Positions 24,104 through 35,538 of a stretch of 64,000 nt of DNA are shown one piece after another (within the stretch, counting starts at the first letter, position 1; the number at the start of each line of letters is the position of its first letter). The stretch spans positions 30,075,300-30,139,299 of the forward strand of contig CM028332.1 of the NCBI GenBank assembly GCA_016647705.1, written 5' to 3'. The position numbers and the translations under genes were made by a program. The stretch is from Eucommia ulmoides (lineage: Eukaryota; Streptophyta; Magnoliopsida; Garryales; Eucommiaceae). The notes beneath the pieces were generated by a model. The model searched no databases. It had not been told where the DNA came from and worked only from the letters and a program-made list of their open reading frames with translations.

Positions 24104-26324
24104 TGACGCACCCCATATTTTGTTACAAGCAGAGGAAGTCAAGATTGTGAAGAAGAGAAAAATGAGTTTTCATTTATCTCTTTCGAAATCCTCCAAATCC
24201 GTTCATTTTTTAAAATGCTTTTCAAGGGCTTTTCAAGGCGTCGGTTTTGAAAACTTTCTTTGGGCCAGGATTTGATTCGAAAATGGAATCGCCACCTAAC
24301 ATGGGTTAACTTGAGTGCTAGGTCAGCAGAATTTTAGAAATTCATTTTTTGTTTTGAAATGACCCGTATTTGACTCGCAAAGATTTTATATTAGAGATTT
24401 CTTTATATTCGAGGGTCGGTTATGCTCCAGAAAGATTTTAAACACCCTAAGACACCCATCCGAAGATGGTACCTCAGTCTAAATAAATATTTACTTTTAA
24501 ACAAGATCCAAGTAATTTTTCTTTGATTTGTTTTGAAAAAAATAAATCCCTTTTAAATTTTTTGTCTTTTTTAAGCATTTTTGAGATGATGTAATGAAAA
24601 GCACGTAAATACTACAACTAAACTTATCTGAGACAACCCAATGACAATTTATAAGAATAAAAAACAAAATATTATTGGTATTTTTAAACCGACCGAACCT
24701 TATCAAGGTTGCCTACATATCCTTGTTTTCATAGGGAATCTAATCGACATGTAGTTCAACATGCAAGATATATGAAATGATTTTTTTTATTTTTTTTGTT
24801 TGTATTTTTTAACTACCGAAACTTATAAAGGTTGCCTATATATCCCAGTAACCATGGGAAATCAGATCGACATGTAGTTCCAACATGCAAGATATATGAA
24901 ATAAAAATATTTTTGTATTTTTTAACGACCGAACCTTATAAATGTTGCCTAGATATCCCAGTAACCATGGGGAATCAGGTCAACATTTAGTTCCAACATG
25001 CAATATGATATGATTTTATTATTAAAGCTAACCGAACCCATACGTGGGTTACCTACGTACTTTGGCGAGTAACCAAAGATCAGGTCATCACGTAGTTCAT
25101 TTTAAGTTTGGTTTCATGTGTTCTTCATGTTCTTGATGTTCTTAGATGTTCTTGATACTCTTGACATGATCTTGAACAATTTTGACATAGTTTGATTATT
25201 GAGGTACGATTTTACCATTTTTACTCGATTACTTAATAGATTATGATAAATACATGGAAAATAAGTATAAATGCTATATGAACATGCTATGTACAAGAAT
25301 AATAAACATATATAAGACAGGATTAAAGGAGGTTTAGGGAGACATACCTAACTTAGGAGAAGTAGTCTTCCCTAAGTGATTACCTTCATTTCCTTCTTTG
25401 GATCTTCTTTGTTGTCCTCGATCGGTTGTCATCAACTTCTTGACTTCTTCCTCCAAGAACCTAAAGAACTCCTCCAAGGTGGTATTTCAGCAGAATTTCA
25501 AGGTGTTTATTAAAAAGAAATTTTGGAAACCCTTATGACCCGAGAGGATTACTAGAGCCTAGAGAGAGAAAGGTAGGGTTCCAACTCTTGAAAAAATAAA
25601 AACAGACCCCTGTATTTTTAGGCCTGGGGGCCTATGCATTGGCCAATGCGCAGACCATCCCAGGGCCTTCCTTAGGGTATGATTGGCTTAGGGGTCATCT
25701 CCCATTGTCTTGATCTTGAATAGCATTGGACAAATTTTCTAGTTTCTATTAGATTTTCAAAGATCTTCCAAAGATTTTGTACTGTTTAGTTGTCTAGGTT
25801 CAATGATTGGCAATTATTTGAAATCATGAGCAATCATTAGTCATCATTACACAATCTTGGATATGATTGGTTGAACATGGGAGCATTTGTGGCTTAAAGT
25901 GAAATTTTCGATTTGGTTTAGGGGTTAAATACCGGTTACATTCACTATTTTAGTTTAGTTATCATTAATGCTTCCAAGGGTCATTGAATTTGGTCTTGAC
26001 GGGTCATTTGGAATTTAATGGTTTACTGAGAACCTTGATGTGATAGGATTTAAATCGGTTGGATTTGAATTGAATCGGATTAGTTTGTCTTGTAACGAGT
26101 AGTCATATTTCAAGGATTTCGGTTTACCCTAAGATATTTTGATCAAAATATATACATTCCTTGAATATGGCCTATCCAAATCATCCCAAGCATTTAATTA
26201 TTGATGGGATGGACACTTATGCTAGGTGGCGAACCGGATCAGTTTAGTTTTGGTAACGGTCAGTTACCTCCTACGCAACTTAGTTCATTCTCTAGATATT
26301 TTGGTAGAGAATACCTTAGGGGTA
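24104..26324. mobile_element. Probable Tat/Ogre-type LTR region
   Basis: Begins TGACGCACCCC and contains blocks that I associate with long LTRs of Tat/Ogre gypsy elements (an 'AATCGCCACCTAACA' segment near 24290 and repeated 'ACCGAACC…GTTGCCTA' units). No protein-coding domain, PBS or second LTR was found, so boundaries and family are tentative. The right edge is the clean start of the Athila LTR at 26325. Confidence 0.4.
24688..25095. repeat. Four tandem units of about 104-121 bp
   Basis: Units start near 24688, 24809, 24921 and 25025. Each has ACCGAACC-like, GTTGCCTA-like, 'CCATGGG(A/G)AATCAG'-like and ACATGTAGTTC-like blocks. The fourth is the most diverged. Confidence 0.8.
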
Positions 26325-27911
26325 TGATAGGTTTAAAATACCTATCTAATTCTAAACCGAATTTTCCAGTTTTCAAGTATTTTATTAAAGTTTTAATATA
26401 TTTTTAGCTGTTTTTATAAGTCAGGAGTAGGGACGTAAACAATCGACAAACTAAGTGAAATGGTGGAAAAAAGGGTAGCCAAAAGATGAAAAATTGAGGT
26501 TTCAAAGAACAGCGGAAATCCGCCTAGGCGAAGTTTCCACCGCCTAGGCGGAAATCCGTCAGAAGGATGAAATGCTGAAATATTGAAATCCGCCTAGGCG
26601 AAGTTTCCACCGCCTAGGCAGAAATCTGTCAGAAGGTTGGAAGAGCTAAAATGTTAAAATCCGCCTAGGTGAAGTTTTCACCGCCTAGGCGGAATTCCGT
26701 CAGAATGCTGGAAGTACTGAACTGCTAGAAATGCTGAACTGCTGAAATCCGCCTAGGCGAAGTTTCTACCGCCTAGGCGAAAATCAGTCAGAAAGAAATG
26801 AAGACGAAGAAGTTAGTCCTCCACCTAGGTGAATAAACCATCGCCTAGGTGGATTTATAACCGACTTAAACTCCGCCTAGGCGTATTTCACAAAACAGGC
26901 CAAAATATCTGTTTAGATATTTTTGAAACCTTTGGCCTATTTATACCCATTTCCCACGTCTGAAAAAGGTTGTTGATGAATCCTAACCCTAGTAGAGAGT
27001 TCTTAAGCTATATTTTGGAGATCAAGGAGGAGATTCATCATTCGGGCAAAGATGAATCACTTGCGGATCGATCATTAGCGACAGTGGACCGTTTCACTTT
27101 CAGATTTGATCGTTCTTCTCTTGTTTTTATCTTTGTAATTACTTTTTCATATCAAACAATGTTGAATCCCTCTTATTTTATATGGTATATGGCTAAGATC
27201 TTGTAGTAGTAGTTAAATGTTACTTAGGTGTAGTTGAAATCATGTAAATGTTAAGTTGAATGAATTAATGTTACTTTAACATGTTGTTTGTCTAAATCCG
27301 ATTGTGTTTACCGTTATTCTTGATATTATGCTTGTATTGATAAACCGAGAATACGGGGTTTGACACTCAGGAGAGGTAACCCTGGATTCAGACTAAGGTA
27401 AATACAACGTGACATTATAATGATCTGGGAGGGCGTTAGAACGTATGCAATTCATGACGTTGGCTTAAGACTCACGTGACCTAGGGTCATTAAGGCGTTC
27501 AGGGGGAATTCTTCGTTGACACGAAGTCGTGTAATCCCCCGTCTTATGCTCGGGAAAGATAGCGGAGGAGTTATCGATACAGAGATTGTCGGAATAGATA
27601 AAAATCGTTATAGCTAACTTAATGACGTCAATTATGCATTATGTGAAAAGAGATCAATACCTAAGTAATTAGTTTAATTAGAACTAGCCTAATAGTTGTC
27701 ATTTATCTTAGTAGATTAAATAGAAAACAAATAAATTTTGATTAGTCGAGATAATATGAAACTATTTTAATCACAATATTCAACCGAATTACACGTAATT
27801 CCCAGTGGAACGATATCCGATCTTAAAAGATATATTATATTAAAATTAGACCTCGTATACTTGCGAGTAGTCAATACTGCGAGGACGATGATGTGAATCC
27901 TAACGCGTACA
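26325..27911 (+). mobile_element. Athila-type element, 5' LTR (1587 bp)
   Basis: Starts TGATAGG and ends GTACA, followed by a degenerate tRNA-Asp-type primer-binding site and then gag. Palindromes fill 26521-26883 and a TATTTATA box follows at 26938-26945, so the palindromes lie in U3. The 78-codon frame at 26970 is not supported as a gene. Collinear with the solo LTR at 34075-35538. Confidence 0.88.
26520..26884. repeat. Array of CGCCTAGGCG palindrome pairs
   Basis: Eleven CCTAGG-core palindromes; ten form pairs starting at 26521/26541, 26591/26611, 26662/26682, 26750/26770 and 26822/26842, each exactly 20 bp apart, plus a single at 26874. Pairs recur at 70-88 bp. A GTCAGAA-type segment follows the first four pairs. 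Confidence 0.95.
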
Positions 27912-27917
27912 AGTTTT

Positions 27918-27935
27918 TAGTGCCTTTGCCGGGGA
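27918..27935 (+). other. Primer-binding site, tRNA-Asp type, degenerate
   Basis: TAGTGCCTTTGCCGGGGA, matching the TGGCGCC…CCGGGGA site of Athila elements with several substitutions. The better-preserved version is at 37368-37385. Confidence 0.7.
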
Positions 27936-28116
27936 ATGCACGGTGTTTTTCGATTGAGTTGATATTGTGATCAAGTAGTTGACTGTTAATCACGATAATT
28001 CTTTTGCTTTTAATTTCATTCAATTCATTTGTTTATTGGATTTATTTATTTGAACTAAGTAGTGTATGCGGCGTAGTCAACGCATTAGTAAATAGAATGA
28101 GGAAAAAGCTACCACT

Positions 28117-29551
28117 ATGGCCGGGGGACGTGAAAATGTTCCACCACCATCGGAGCCGCACGCACTCCAGCCTCCAGAGCAGGAGCGACCACAACGAGTC
28201 CTTAGGGACTATTATCGGCCACTAATGCTGGATAACTATTCAGGAATCCAGAGGCAGCCGATCCAGGCAAATAATTTTGAGTTGAAGACCGCCTTAATTA
28301 ACATGGTTCAGCAAAACCAGTATGGTGGGAATCTTCACGAAGACCCCAACGTCCACTTGGAAACCTTTCTCGAGATTTGTGACACTTTCAAGATAAACGG
28401 TGTTGCCAAAGATGTCATACGGTTGAGGTTATTTTCGTTCTCTTTACGAGATAGAGCAAGGGGTTGGTTCCAGTCGATCCAACTGGGGAGCATTAATACT
28501 TGGGAGGACCTTGTACAAAGGTTTCCCACTAAGTTCTTTCCACCTTCGAAGACTTCTCAACTTTGAGGCAAGATTGCGCAGTTTCGCCAGAGAGACTTTG
28601 AGCCGTTATTTGAGGTATGGGAGAGATTCAAGGATCTATTGCGAAGGTGCCCCCAACACAGGTATCAAGATTGGTTTCAAACCCAATTATTTTACAACAG
28701 GTTGGATGGCCAAACCAGAACGATCGTTGATGCTGCCTCAGAGGGATCGTTGTTGTCCAAAACCCCTACCGAAGCTAATGCACTATTGAAAGAAATGGCG
28801 GCTAAGGAACATGGGAAGACGGGTCTCTTCTATCCAAGAATCTAACCATATTGCAACGTTATCAGCCCAAGTGTCCAAGCTTTCGGATTAATTGGTCACC
28901 ATATCTACAAAAGGTGCTTTGTCAAGTCAAGGGGAGGATATTGCAACAAGTTGTTCTCAATCCGGATTGGATAATGAGTTCGAAGAATGCCACTTTCTAA
29001 ACAATCGAGCCTATACTTTCAGGCTTGCTACCAACATTCCAACTTATTACAATCCTGGACTTCGCAACCATAATAACTTCTCATATGTGAACAATCAGAA
29101 AGCTTTGCGGCCACCTCCGGGATATGGAAATCAAGCTCAAGGATATCCAATGCAATCCAATCGTCAAATGCAACAACCACCAATGCATAATCCAAAATCA
29201 AATTTGGATGAAGTTTTGGGTTCGTTTATGAAGGAGACTCAGACTATGATGCGTGAGACGCATAACCGGTTGAACAAACATGAAACACGACTTGACTCAA
29301 TCAATACAACTTGTACAAACACCAATGCTACAGTGAAGACTTTAGAAACTCAAATTGCACAGCTTGCTAGGTCCATCCAAGAGCAACAAAAGGGAAAGTT
29401 TTCAAGCAACACGGAAACCAACCCTAGGGAATGCAAGGTGATTAAGTTGAGGAGCGGAAGAGAAGTGGAAGCGAGCAAGCCTATGGAAAATGAGCCGGGA
29501 GTGAGTCATGAGTTTCATTATGATGAACTAAGAACAAGTGCAGAGGATTAA
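28117..29551 (+). pseudogene. Athila-type gag, broken
   Basis: The structural capsid gene of a Ty3/gypsy element. The chosen start (28117) opens a Pro-rich N-terminus (MAGGRENVPPPSEPH…) about 205 bp after the LTR. The capsid region includes …LRLFSFSLRDRARGWFQSIQ, typical of retrotransposon gag. The frame stops with TGA at 28564-28566 but remains coding in the same frame to 28845. It then shifts, continuing in the next frame from about 28841 with a TAA at 28889-28891, and runs open to 29551 (Q/N/P-rich, with a coiled-coil-like …KETQTMMRETHNRLNKHETR… segment). No CCHC zinc knuckle is visible. The two stops and one shift make it non-functional. Confidence 0.85.
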
Positions 29552-31000
29552 GTTGAAGTAAAAATCGATGAAAGAAAGGAGAAGCCGAGTGAAGACTTGA
29601 ATGAGGATAAGAATTAAGAGAAAGTCGAGGATATGATTCAAGAGAAAGTCGAGGAGAGAAGAAAATATGAAAGGGTGATACCGGGGTGAGTAACATTTTC
29701 AAAGAATCCACTGATTCTAGTAACCCCATTGCCATATCCCCAAAGATTCCAAAAGAGGAAGTTGGATGCCCAATTTGAAAAATTTCTTGAAATTTTCAAG
29801 AAAATCCACATCAACATTCCTTTTGCAGATGTATTGGAGAAAATGCCCAACTATGACAAGTTCTTGAAGGACATTATGACAAAGAAGAGAAAGTTGGAGG
29901 AGTACGAAACGGTAAAGCTAACGGAGGAGTGTAGTTCAATACTGCAAAGGAAGTTTCCTACCAAATTGAAGGATCCGAGTAGTTTCACAATTCCATGTAC
30001 TATCGGAAAATCTCATTTTGATAAGGCTCTTTGTGATCTTGAGGCGAGTATTAATTCGATGCCTTCTTCCATTTATCGGAAGTTAGGACTTGGGAGTGCA
30101 AAGCCGACAACGATCTCTCTTCAAATGGCGGATCGTTTGTTAACCTATCCAAAAGGTATCATTGAGGATGTGCTAGTGAAGGTAGACAAATTCATATTTC
30201 TGGTGGATTTCGTTGTGCTAGAAATGGAAGAAGATAGAGAAATCCCGATCATCCTAAGAAGACCTTTCCTTGCAACGGGAAAGGCCTTGATTGATGTGCA
30301 TAATGGAAATCTGACGTTAAGAGTAAATGATGAAGAGATAAGGTTCAACATTTTTAAAACTATGAACTTTTCGGATGAACTTCCCAAGTGCAATCGAGTT
30401 GATGTTGTGGACTCTTGCGTGAGGAAGTTCTTTCTTGCAAATATGGAGATGGATTCGTTAGAGCATACTTTCACAAATTCCTTATCTATGGGGGATTTTG
30501 GTGAGGAAGGCTCTACCACGGAACTTGATGTTCTGGACTACGTGCTGACTTTGGATACTCAATCTAAAGACGTAGAGGATCGTCTTCATGTGGCGGAGAT
30601 TAAAGAAGTTGAAAACTCTCCCAATAAATCAAATTTGCCTCACGGTGGATTATTACTCAAGCAATTGTCAGAACATCTTCGCTATATCTTTTTGGGAGAG
30701 AATTCGACCAATCCGGTTATAATTTCATCATCTTTCACAAAAGAAGAGAAGAGTAAGTTGCTGAGAATCTTGAAGAGGCATCGATCTGCTTTTGCTTGGT
30801 CTATATCGGATATCAAAAGAATTAGCCATTCGGTTTGTATGCATAAGATTTTGATGGATGATGCGTTCAAACCCTCCATTGAACATCAACGGTGGCTAAA
30901 TCTGGCTATGAAGGAAGTGGTAAAAGCGGAGGTGTTGAAGCTCTTGAATGCAAGAATTATATATGTTATATCCGATAGTGAGTGGGTTAGCCCAGTATAA
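29552..31000 (+). pseudogene. Athila-type pol: protease and start of RT, broken
   Basis: Same frame as the gag C-terminus; stops at 29549, 29615 and 29687 separate it from gag, and the frame is then open from 29690 to a TAA at 30998. Counting from the first ATG at 29729, residues 85-195 form an aspartic protease (CDLEASINSMP with the catalytic Asp at 30035-30037; the Gly normally two residues after the Asp is Glu here, and IILRRPF also departs from the family glycine). Residues 300-423 begin the reverse transcriptase (…WVSPV). The TAA at 30998 interrupts RT; the same frame continues with [11 protein letters not shown]. Expressed in an intact element as part of one polyprotein. Confidence 0.85.
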
Positions 31001-32185
31001 GTAGTGCCCAAGAAAAGAGGTATGACAGTGGTGAAGAATGATAAGGACGACCTTATTTCAACACGGACCATCACAGGATGGCGTGTGTGCATTGATTATA
31101 GAAGATTGAATAAGGCGACGAGGAATGATCATTTTCCTCTCCTTTTCATTGACCAAATGCTTGATCAATTAGCCGGATATGAATACTATTGCTTTTTTAT
31201 GGCTATTTAGGTTACAATCAAATAGCCATTGCACCGGAGGACCAAGAAAAGACTACTTTCACATGCCCGTATGGGACGTTTGCTTATCGACGTATACCGT
31301 TTGGCCTTTGCAATGCACCGGAAACTTTTCAACGGTGTATGATGGAAATATTTTCAGATATGGTGGAAGAGAAAATGGAAATCTTCATGGATGACTTCTC
31401 AGTCTTTGGGCCGTCTTTTGATCACTGTCTATTCAATTTGGCGCTTGTTCTTAACCGATGTGAGGAAAAGAATTTAGTTCTCAATTGGGAGAAGTGTCAC
31501 TTCATAGTTAAAGAGAGGATCGTCTTGGGTCATAGAGTCTCTTCCAAGAGGCTTGAGATGGACCGAGCAAAGATTGAAACGATTGAGAAGCTTCCGCCAC
31601 CGATTAATGTGAAAGGAGTTCGAAGTTTCTTGGGGCATGCCGACTTTTACTGGATCTTTATTAAGGACTTCTCGAAGACGGTGAAGCCGTTATGTCACCT
31701 TCTTGAGAAGGAGACTTCATTTGAATTCAATGAGACTTTCATGGAGGCTTTTAAGGCGATAAAGGAAAAGTTGATCACGGCTCCAATAATGGTCACTCTG
31801 GACTGGGAGATGCCATTTGAGATTATGTGCGATGCGAGTGACTATGCCGTTGGCGCGGTGTTAGGCCAACGGAAGGAGAAGATCTTCCGCTCAATCTATT
31901 ATGCAAGTAAGACATTCAATGATGCCTAGGAGAATTGCACCATGACTAAAAAAGAAATGTTAGCTGTTGTTTTTGCTTGTGATAAGTTTCGGCCTTATAT
32001 CACTGGGTCAAAAGTGATTATTTACATGGATCACGCGGCTATCCGGTACTTGTTTGCAATGAAAGATGGCAAGCCGAGATTGATAAGGTAGATTCTTCTA
32101 TTGCAAGAGTTTGATGCTGAAATAAGGGATAAAAAGGAGAGTGAGAACGTTGTTGCCGACCATTTGTCAAGGTTAATTCAAGAAG
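31001..32185 (+). pseudogene. Athila-type pol: RT palm/thumb and RNase H, broken
   Basis: Continues RT in the frame of the previous segment to 31210 (CIDYRRLN at about 31090), then a 1-bp shift moves it to the frame 31189-31929. RT blocks present include TTFTCPYGTFAYRR, PFGLCNAPETFQRC and the catalytic FMDD at 31384-31395. RNase H follows (first catalytic Asp in MCDASDYAVG near 31830, …SIYYASKTFNDA). A TAG at 31927 and another at 32089-32091 interrupt it, with the frame continuing (…[20 protein letters not shown]… and …VVADHLSRL). Order and spacing fit gypsy pol. Not functional. Confidence 0.88.
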
Positions 32186-33525
32186 ACATTGGTAAGGAGT
32201 CTAGCATCACGGAAGTGTTCCCTGATGAACAACTATTTTCAGTTGAAAATGCACTTCCTTGGTATGCGGACATTATGAACTATCTTGCATGTAATGTGTT
32301 ACTGCCTGCGTTGACGAGAGCCCAAAGGAATAAATTTCTTTTTGATGCAAAGTATTATCTGTGGACGAGCTATTGCTATTCAAGAAATATGCTGATCAGG
32401 TGATCCGGAGATGTGTTCTGGATGAGGAAATGGTTAGTATTCTCTACTATTGCCATTCATCACCTTGTGGCGGCCATTTTGGTGCGACTCGAACAATATC
32501 GAAAGTACTTCAATTAGGTTTTTACTGGCCTTCTTTGTTTAAAGATTCATACACGTTTGTGAAAACTTATGTCAAAGGGTGGGTAACATATCGAGAAGGC
32601 ATGAATTGCCATTGACATCTATTCTTGAACTTGAGTTGTTTGATGTATGGGGCGTAGATTTCATGGGGCCATTTCCGCCGTCATTTGGAAAGGAGTATAT
32701 TCTGTTAGGAGTGGATTATGTGTCCAAATGGGTCGAGGCAGTGGCAACACCTACCAATGACGCCAAAGTGGTGTTAAAGTTCCTTCAACAAAATGTCCTG
32801 ACACGGTTCGCTACACCTCGAGCCTTAATCAATGATGAGGGAACCCACTTTTGTAACAAATTTCTTAGTGCTTTGTCAGCAAAATATGGGGTTAGGCACA
32901 AGGTGGCGCTCCATACCACCCACAGACAAATGGCTAAGCAGAAGTTTCAAACCGAGAAATTAAGCTAATTCTGGAAAAGACGGTTCATACAAATCGCAAG
33001 GATTGGGCGGTGAAGCTTGATGATGCTTTATGGGCGTATCGCACGGCTTTTAAGACACCGATCGGCATGTCTCCGTATCAATTGGTGTTTGGGAAAGCTT
33101 GCCATTTGCCCGTTGAATTGGAGCACCATGCATTCTGGGCGATTAAGAAACTCAATTTTGACATAAAAGCTTCTGGTGCGCAACGTCTCCTCCAATTGAA
33201 TGAAATGGAGGAATTCCGGCACAAGACTTATGAGAATGCCAAGCTCTATAAAGATAAAACGAAGAGGTGGCATGACAAAATGATAGTCCGAAGGGAGTTC
33301 AGTCCGGGCCAACAAGTCCTATTGTTTAACTCAAGGCTGAGGCTTCCCGAAAAGTTCAAGTCCCGGTGGTCTGGACCGTTCCGGATCAAACATATTTATC
33401 CATTTGGAGCTATCGAGCTAGAAGGCGAAGACGGACAAACTTTTCGAGTCAACGGGGAGCGGATCAAGCACTACTTCAAGGATGAAGAGCGAGTTGTGGA
33501 GAACACCTCCCTCGTTGAAGGATAA
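32186..33525 (+). pseudogene. Athila-type pol: integrase, broken
   Basis: A linker (32186-32350) then a 1-bp shift leads into the integrase zinc-binding region (HSSPCGGHFGATRT at about 32455-32495). A small deletion near 32570 removes part of the second Cys pair. The core runs 32579-32890 with [11 protein letters not shown] (first Asp) and [10 protein letters not shown] (second Asp). A further 1-bp loss near 32910 and an in-frame TAA around 32935 fall before and beside the region of the third acidic residue. The frame 33010-33525 is open and carries [22 protein letters not shown] and a C-terminal [20 protein letters not shown] domain, ending at a stop at 33523. The minus frame at 33028 is a shadow. 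Confidence 0.88.
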
Positions 33526-33652
33526 TGCCGGAATTCATAAACGTCCAGCTAGGGACGTAAAACCAACCAACATCTTTTGATATGTCATCGAGGGTAACGA
33601 ACATTCCCAACTTTTGTATAAATTACTTTTTGGAGATCGTATTGATCTCAGA

Positions 33653-33687
<35 letters not shown>

Positions 33688-33945
33688 TGGTGAATTGATG
33701 AGGCTAGATACTTAGGGTTGAATTGCATGCTAAAAATTGTTTGAGGAACGAAGTGGAAGTAAGAGTTACAGAGCAAAAATGTGAAAACCTAAAGAAATCC
33801 AGCCAAAGTCCACTCTGGCATAAATTTGCCTAGGTGGAAAAACCACCGCTTAGGCAAAAATAGGACAAAAGACTGAGAAAATATACTGGCGTAAATTCGC
33901 CTAGGTGGAAATAGGAAAAAACGTTTGAACCACAGTTTAAAGTTT
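33526..33945 (+). mobile_element. Athila-type element, short 3' remnant
   Basis: 420 bp after integrase: non-coding, with T31 at 33656-33686. From about 33755 it resembles the LTR segment before the palindromes in the 34075 copy and has one palindrome pair (CTAG at 33830, TTAG at 33850). It may be a worn scrap of the 3' LTR. The usual long 3' spacer and complete 3' LTR are absent. Confidence 0.5.
33656..33686. repeat. T31 homopolymer
   Basis: In the 3' remnant of the Athila-type element, 130 bp after integrase. Confidence 0.95.
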
Positions 33946-34074
33946 ATCTAAATTTGTATTCTTGATTCAACACTGACTGGGCGGGACAAAATGCGGTGTC
34001 TACATCTACCATCTGAAGGTTGCGTCCCACAGATATCATGACAGGGCAGAGGTCATATGATGATGGTGATGTGT
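33946..34074. mobile_element. Repeat family C, left part
   Basis: From about 34025 (CATGACAGGGCAGAGGTC…) it matches 44773-44812, where the sequence is not interrupted by an LTR. The last five bases (TGTGT, 34070-34074) are the target duplication of the solo LTR. Family unknown. Confidence 0.6.
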
Positions 34075-35538
34075 TGATAGGTGTGAAAAACCTATCTATT
34101 TCTAAACTGGATTTGTTAGTTTTCAAGCGTTTTAGTTATATTTAATCGCGTTTTAGTTTGTTTTAGTGTAAATTAAGGAAAGGACGTTAAAGGGCATGAG
34201 CAAAATGTGCAAAATAAGGTTTTGGTGAATAAAGACCACCGCCTAAGCAGAAAAGAGGCAGAATGTTGGAGTGCTGAAGGGCTGAACCACCGCCTAGGCA
34301 AGAAAACAATAGATTGTTATGCCAGCATGCACCGCCTAGGTGGAAAAACCACCGCCTAGGCGAAGTTACCGATAGAAGCTTAACCGACTTAACGCCACCA
34401 CCTAAGCGGTGATACTCTACACAGAAATATCTATTTTCAAATATTTTGAAGATATTTCCAAACGTTACCTATTTAACCCCTTTCTCCCCCAAACCTCAAA
34501 AACCCTTAGACAACCTGAGACACACCTTAGACACTCCTTAGACGTGGGAGAGGGCTTGGTTGTTCTTGAGAGCTCTCTTCCACTTTAGTTAGGTTAGATA
34601 GTTTAGGAAGTTGATTAGATTAGTTGTAAAGAGTGTTCTTATCCAATCCTTGAAGAGTGAGAAGATAAAGTTCATCAAGGGAGAAGAGGAAGCTCGGGAG
34701 GATTGTTCTTTGGCGAAAGTGGACCACTCCACTTTGAGATTTAGATTTTCTTCCCTTATTGTTTCCATCTTTGTATTTAATGTTTATTATTTATATGGAT
34801 GATCTCCTCTTGATTTAATGTTGGATTGGCTAAGAACATGTTAGTGTAATTTAGAGATTAGTTAGGAAAATGTGTAGTTGTGTAAATACTCGTTTGGTTT
34901 AATATACGTTTCTTTAACGGTTATTGTTTTAATTCCAATTGTGTTTATCATTTGATGACGATCTTAATATTCTTGTAACGGTATTAGGGTTGGATTTAAG
35001 AATCTAGGGTTTGACACTCGGGAAAGGTAACCCTGGATTCGGACTAGGGTAAACACATCATTACGACCTAATAACCCGAGAGGGCGTTAGTTAGTGTGCA
35101 ATCGATGATGTTGGGTCAAGACTCACGCGGCCTAGAGTCGTTAAGACATTGAGGGGGACCTCTTCGTCGACACGAAATCGTGTATTCCCTCGTCTCACAC
35201 TCGGAGGAGGTGGCGAAGGAGTTTACGAACCGAGATTGTCGGATACCTAAACTCCGTTATTGTTAACTAAACGAAATCAAACATATATTAAGTGAACGAA
35301 ATCAATCCCTAATTAATCAACTTAGTTAGGATTAACCTACTAATTGTAATTTAGCTTAGTTTAATTATAATTCATGTCTTTCGTCGTCAGGATAACATGA
35401 GACTACGTAAATTGCGGTATTCAATTATTCACACTTTTCTCTGTGGGAACGAAATCCGATCTTCAAGATCCACTATATTAAAACTTAGACCTCGTATACT
35501 TGCGAGAGTAAGTAGAGGCGCGTCCCGCGCCCCTACCA
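34075..35538 (+). mobile_element. Solo family-A LTR, target duplication TGTGT (1464 bp)
   Basis: TGATAGG…CTACCA flanked by TGTGT at 34070-34074 and 35539-35543. The uninterrupted related site at 44790-44830 independently confirms both edges. Palindromes at 34240, 34291, 34333, 34353 and 34399 precede a TATTTAA box at 34470. It is not the 3' LTR of the neighbouring Athila element, because it has its own target duplication in unrelated sequence. Confidence 0.93.

Noticed and set aside
26520..26884. CRISPR-like array
   Set aside because: Repeats are short palindromes with similar, not unique, spacers, inside a plant LTR; no cas genes and the wrong type of genome.
28004..28225. 73-aa frame overlapping the start of gag
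   Set aside because: Different frame from gag, no gag similarity, starts in the leader; treated as a shadow.
34075..35538. 3' LTR of the Athila-type element at 26325-33525
   Set aside because: It has its own TGTGT duplication within family-C sequence, so it is an independent solo LTR.
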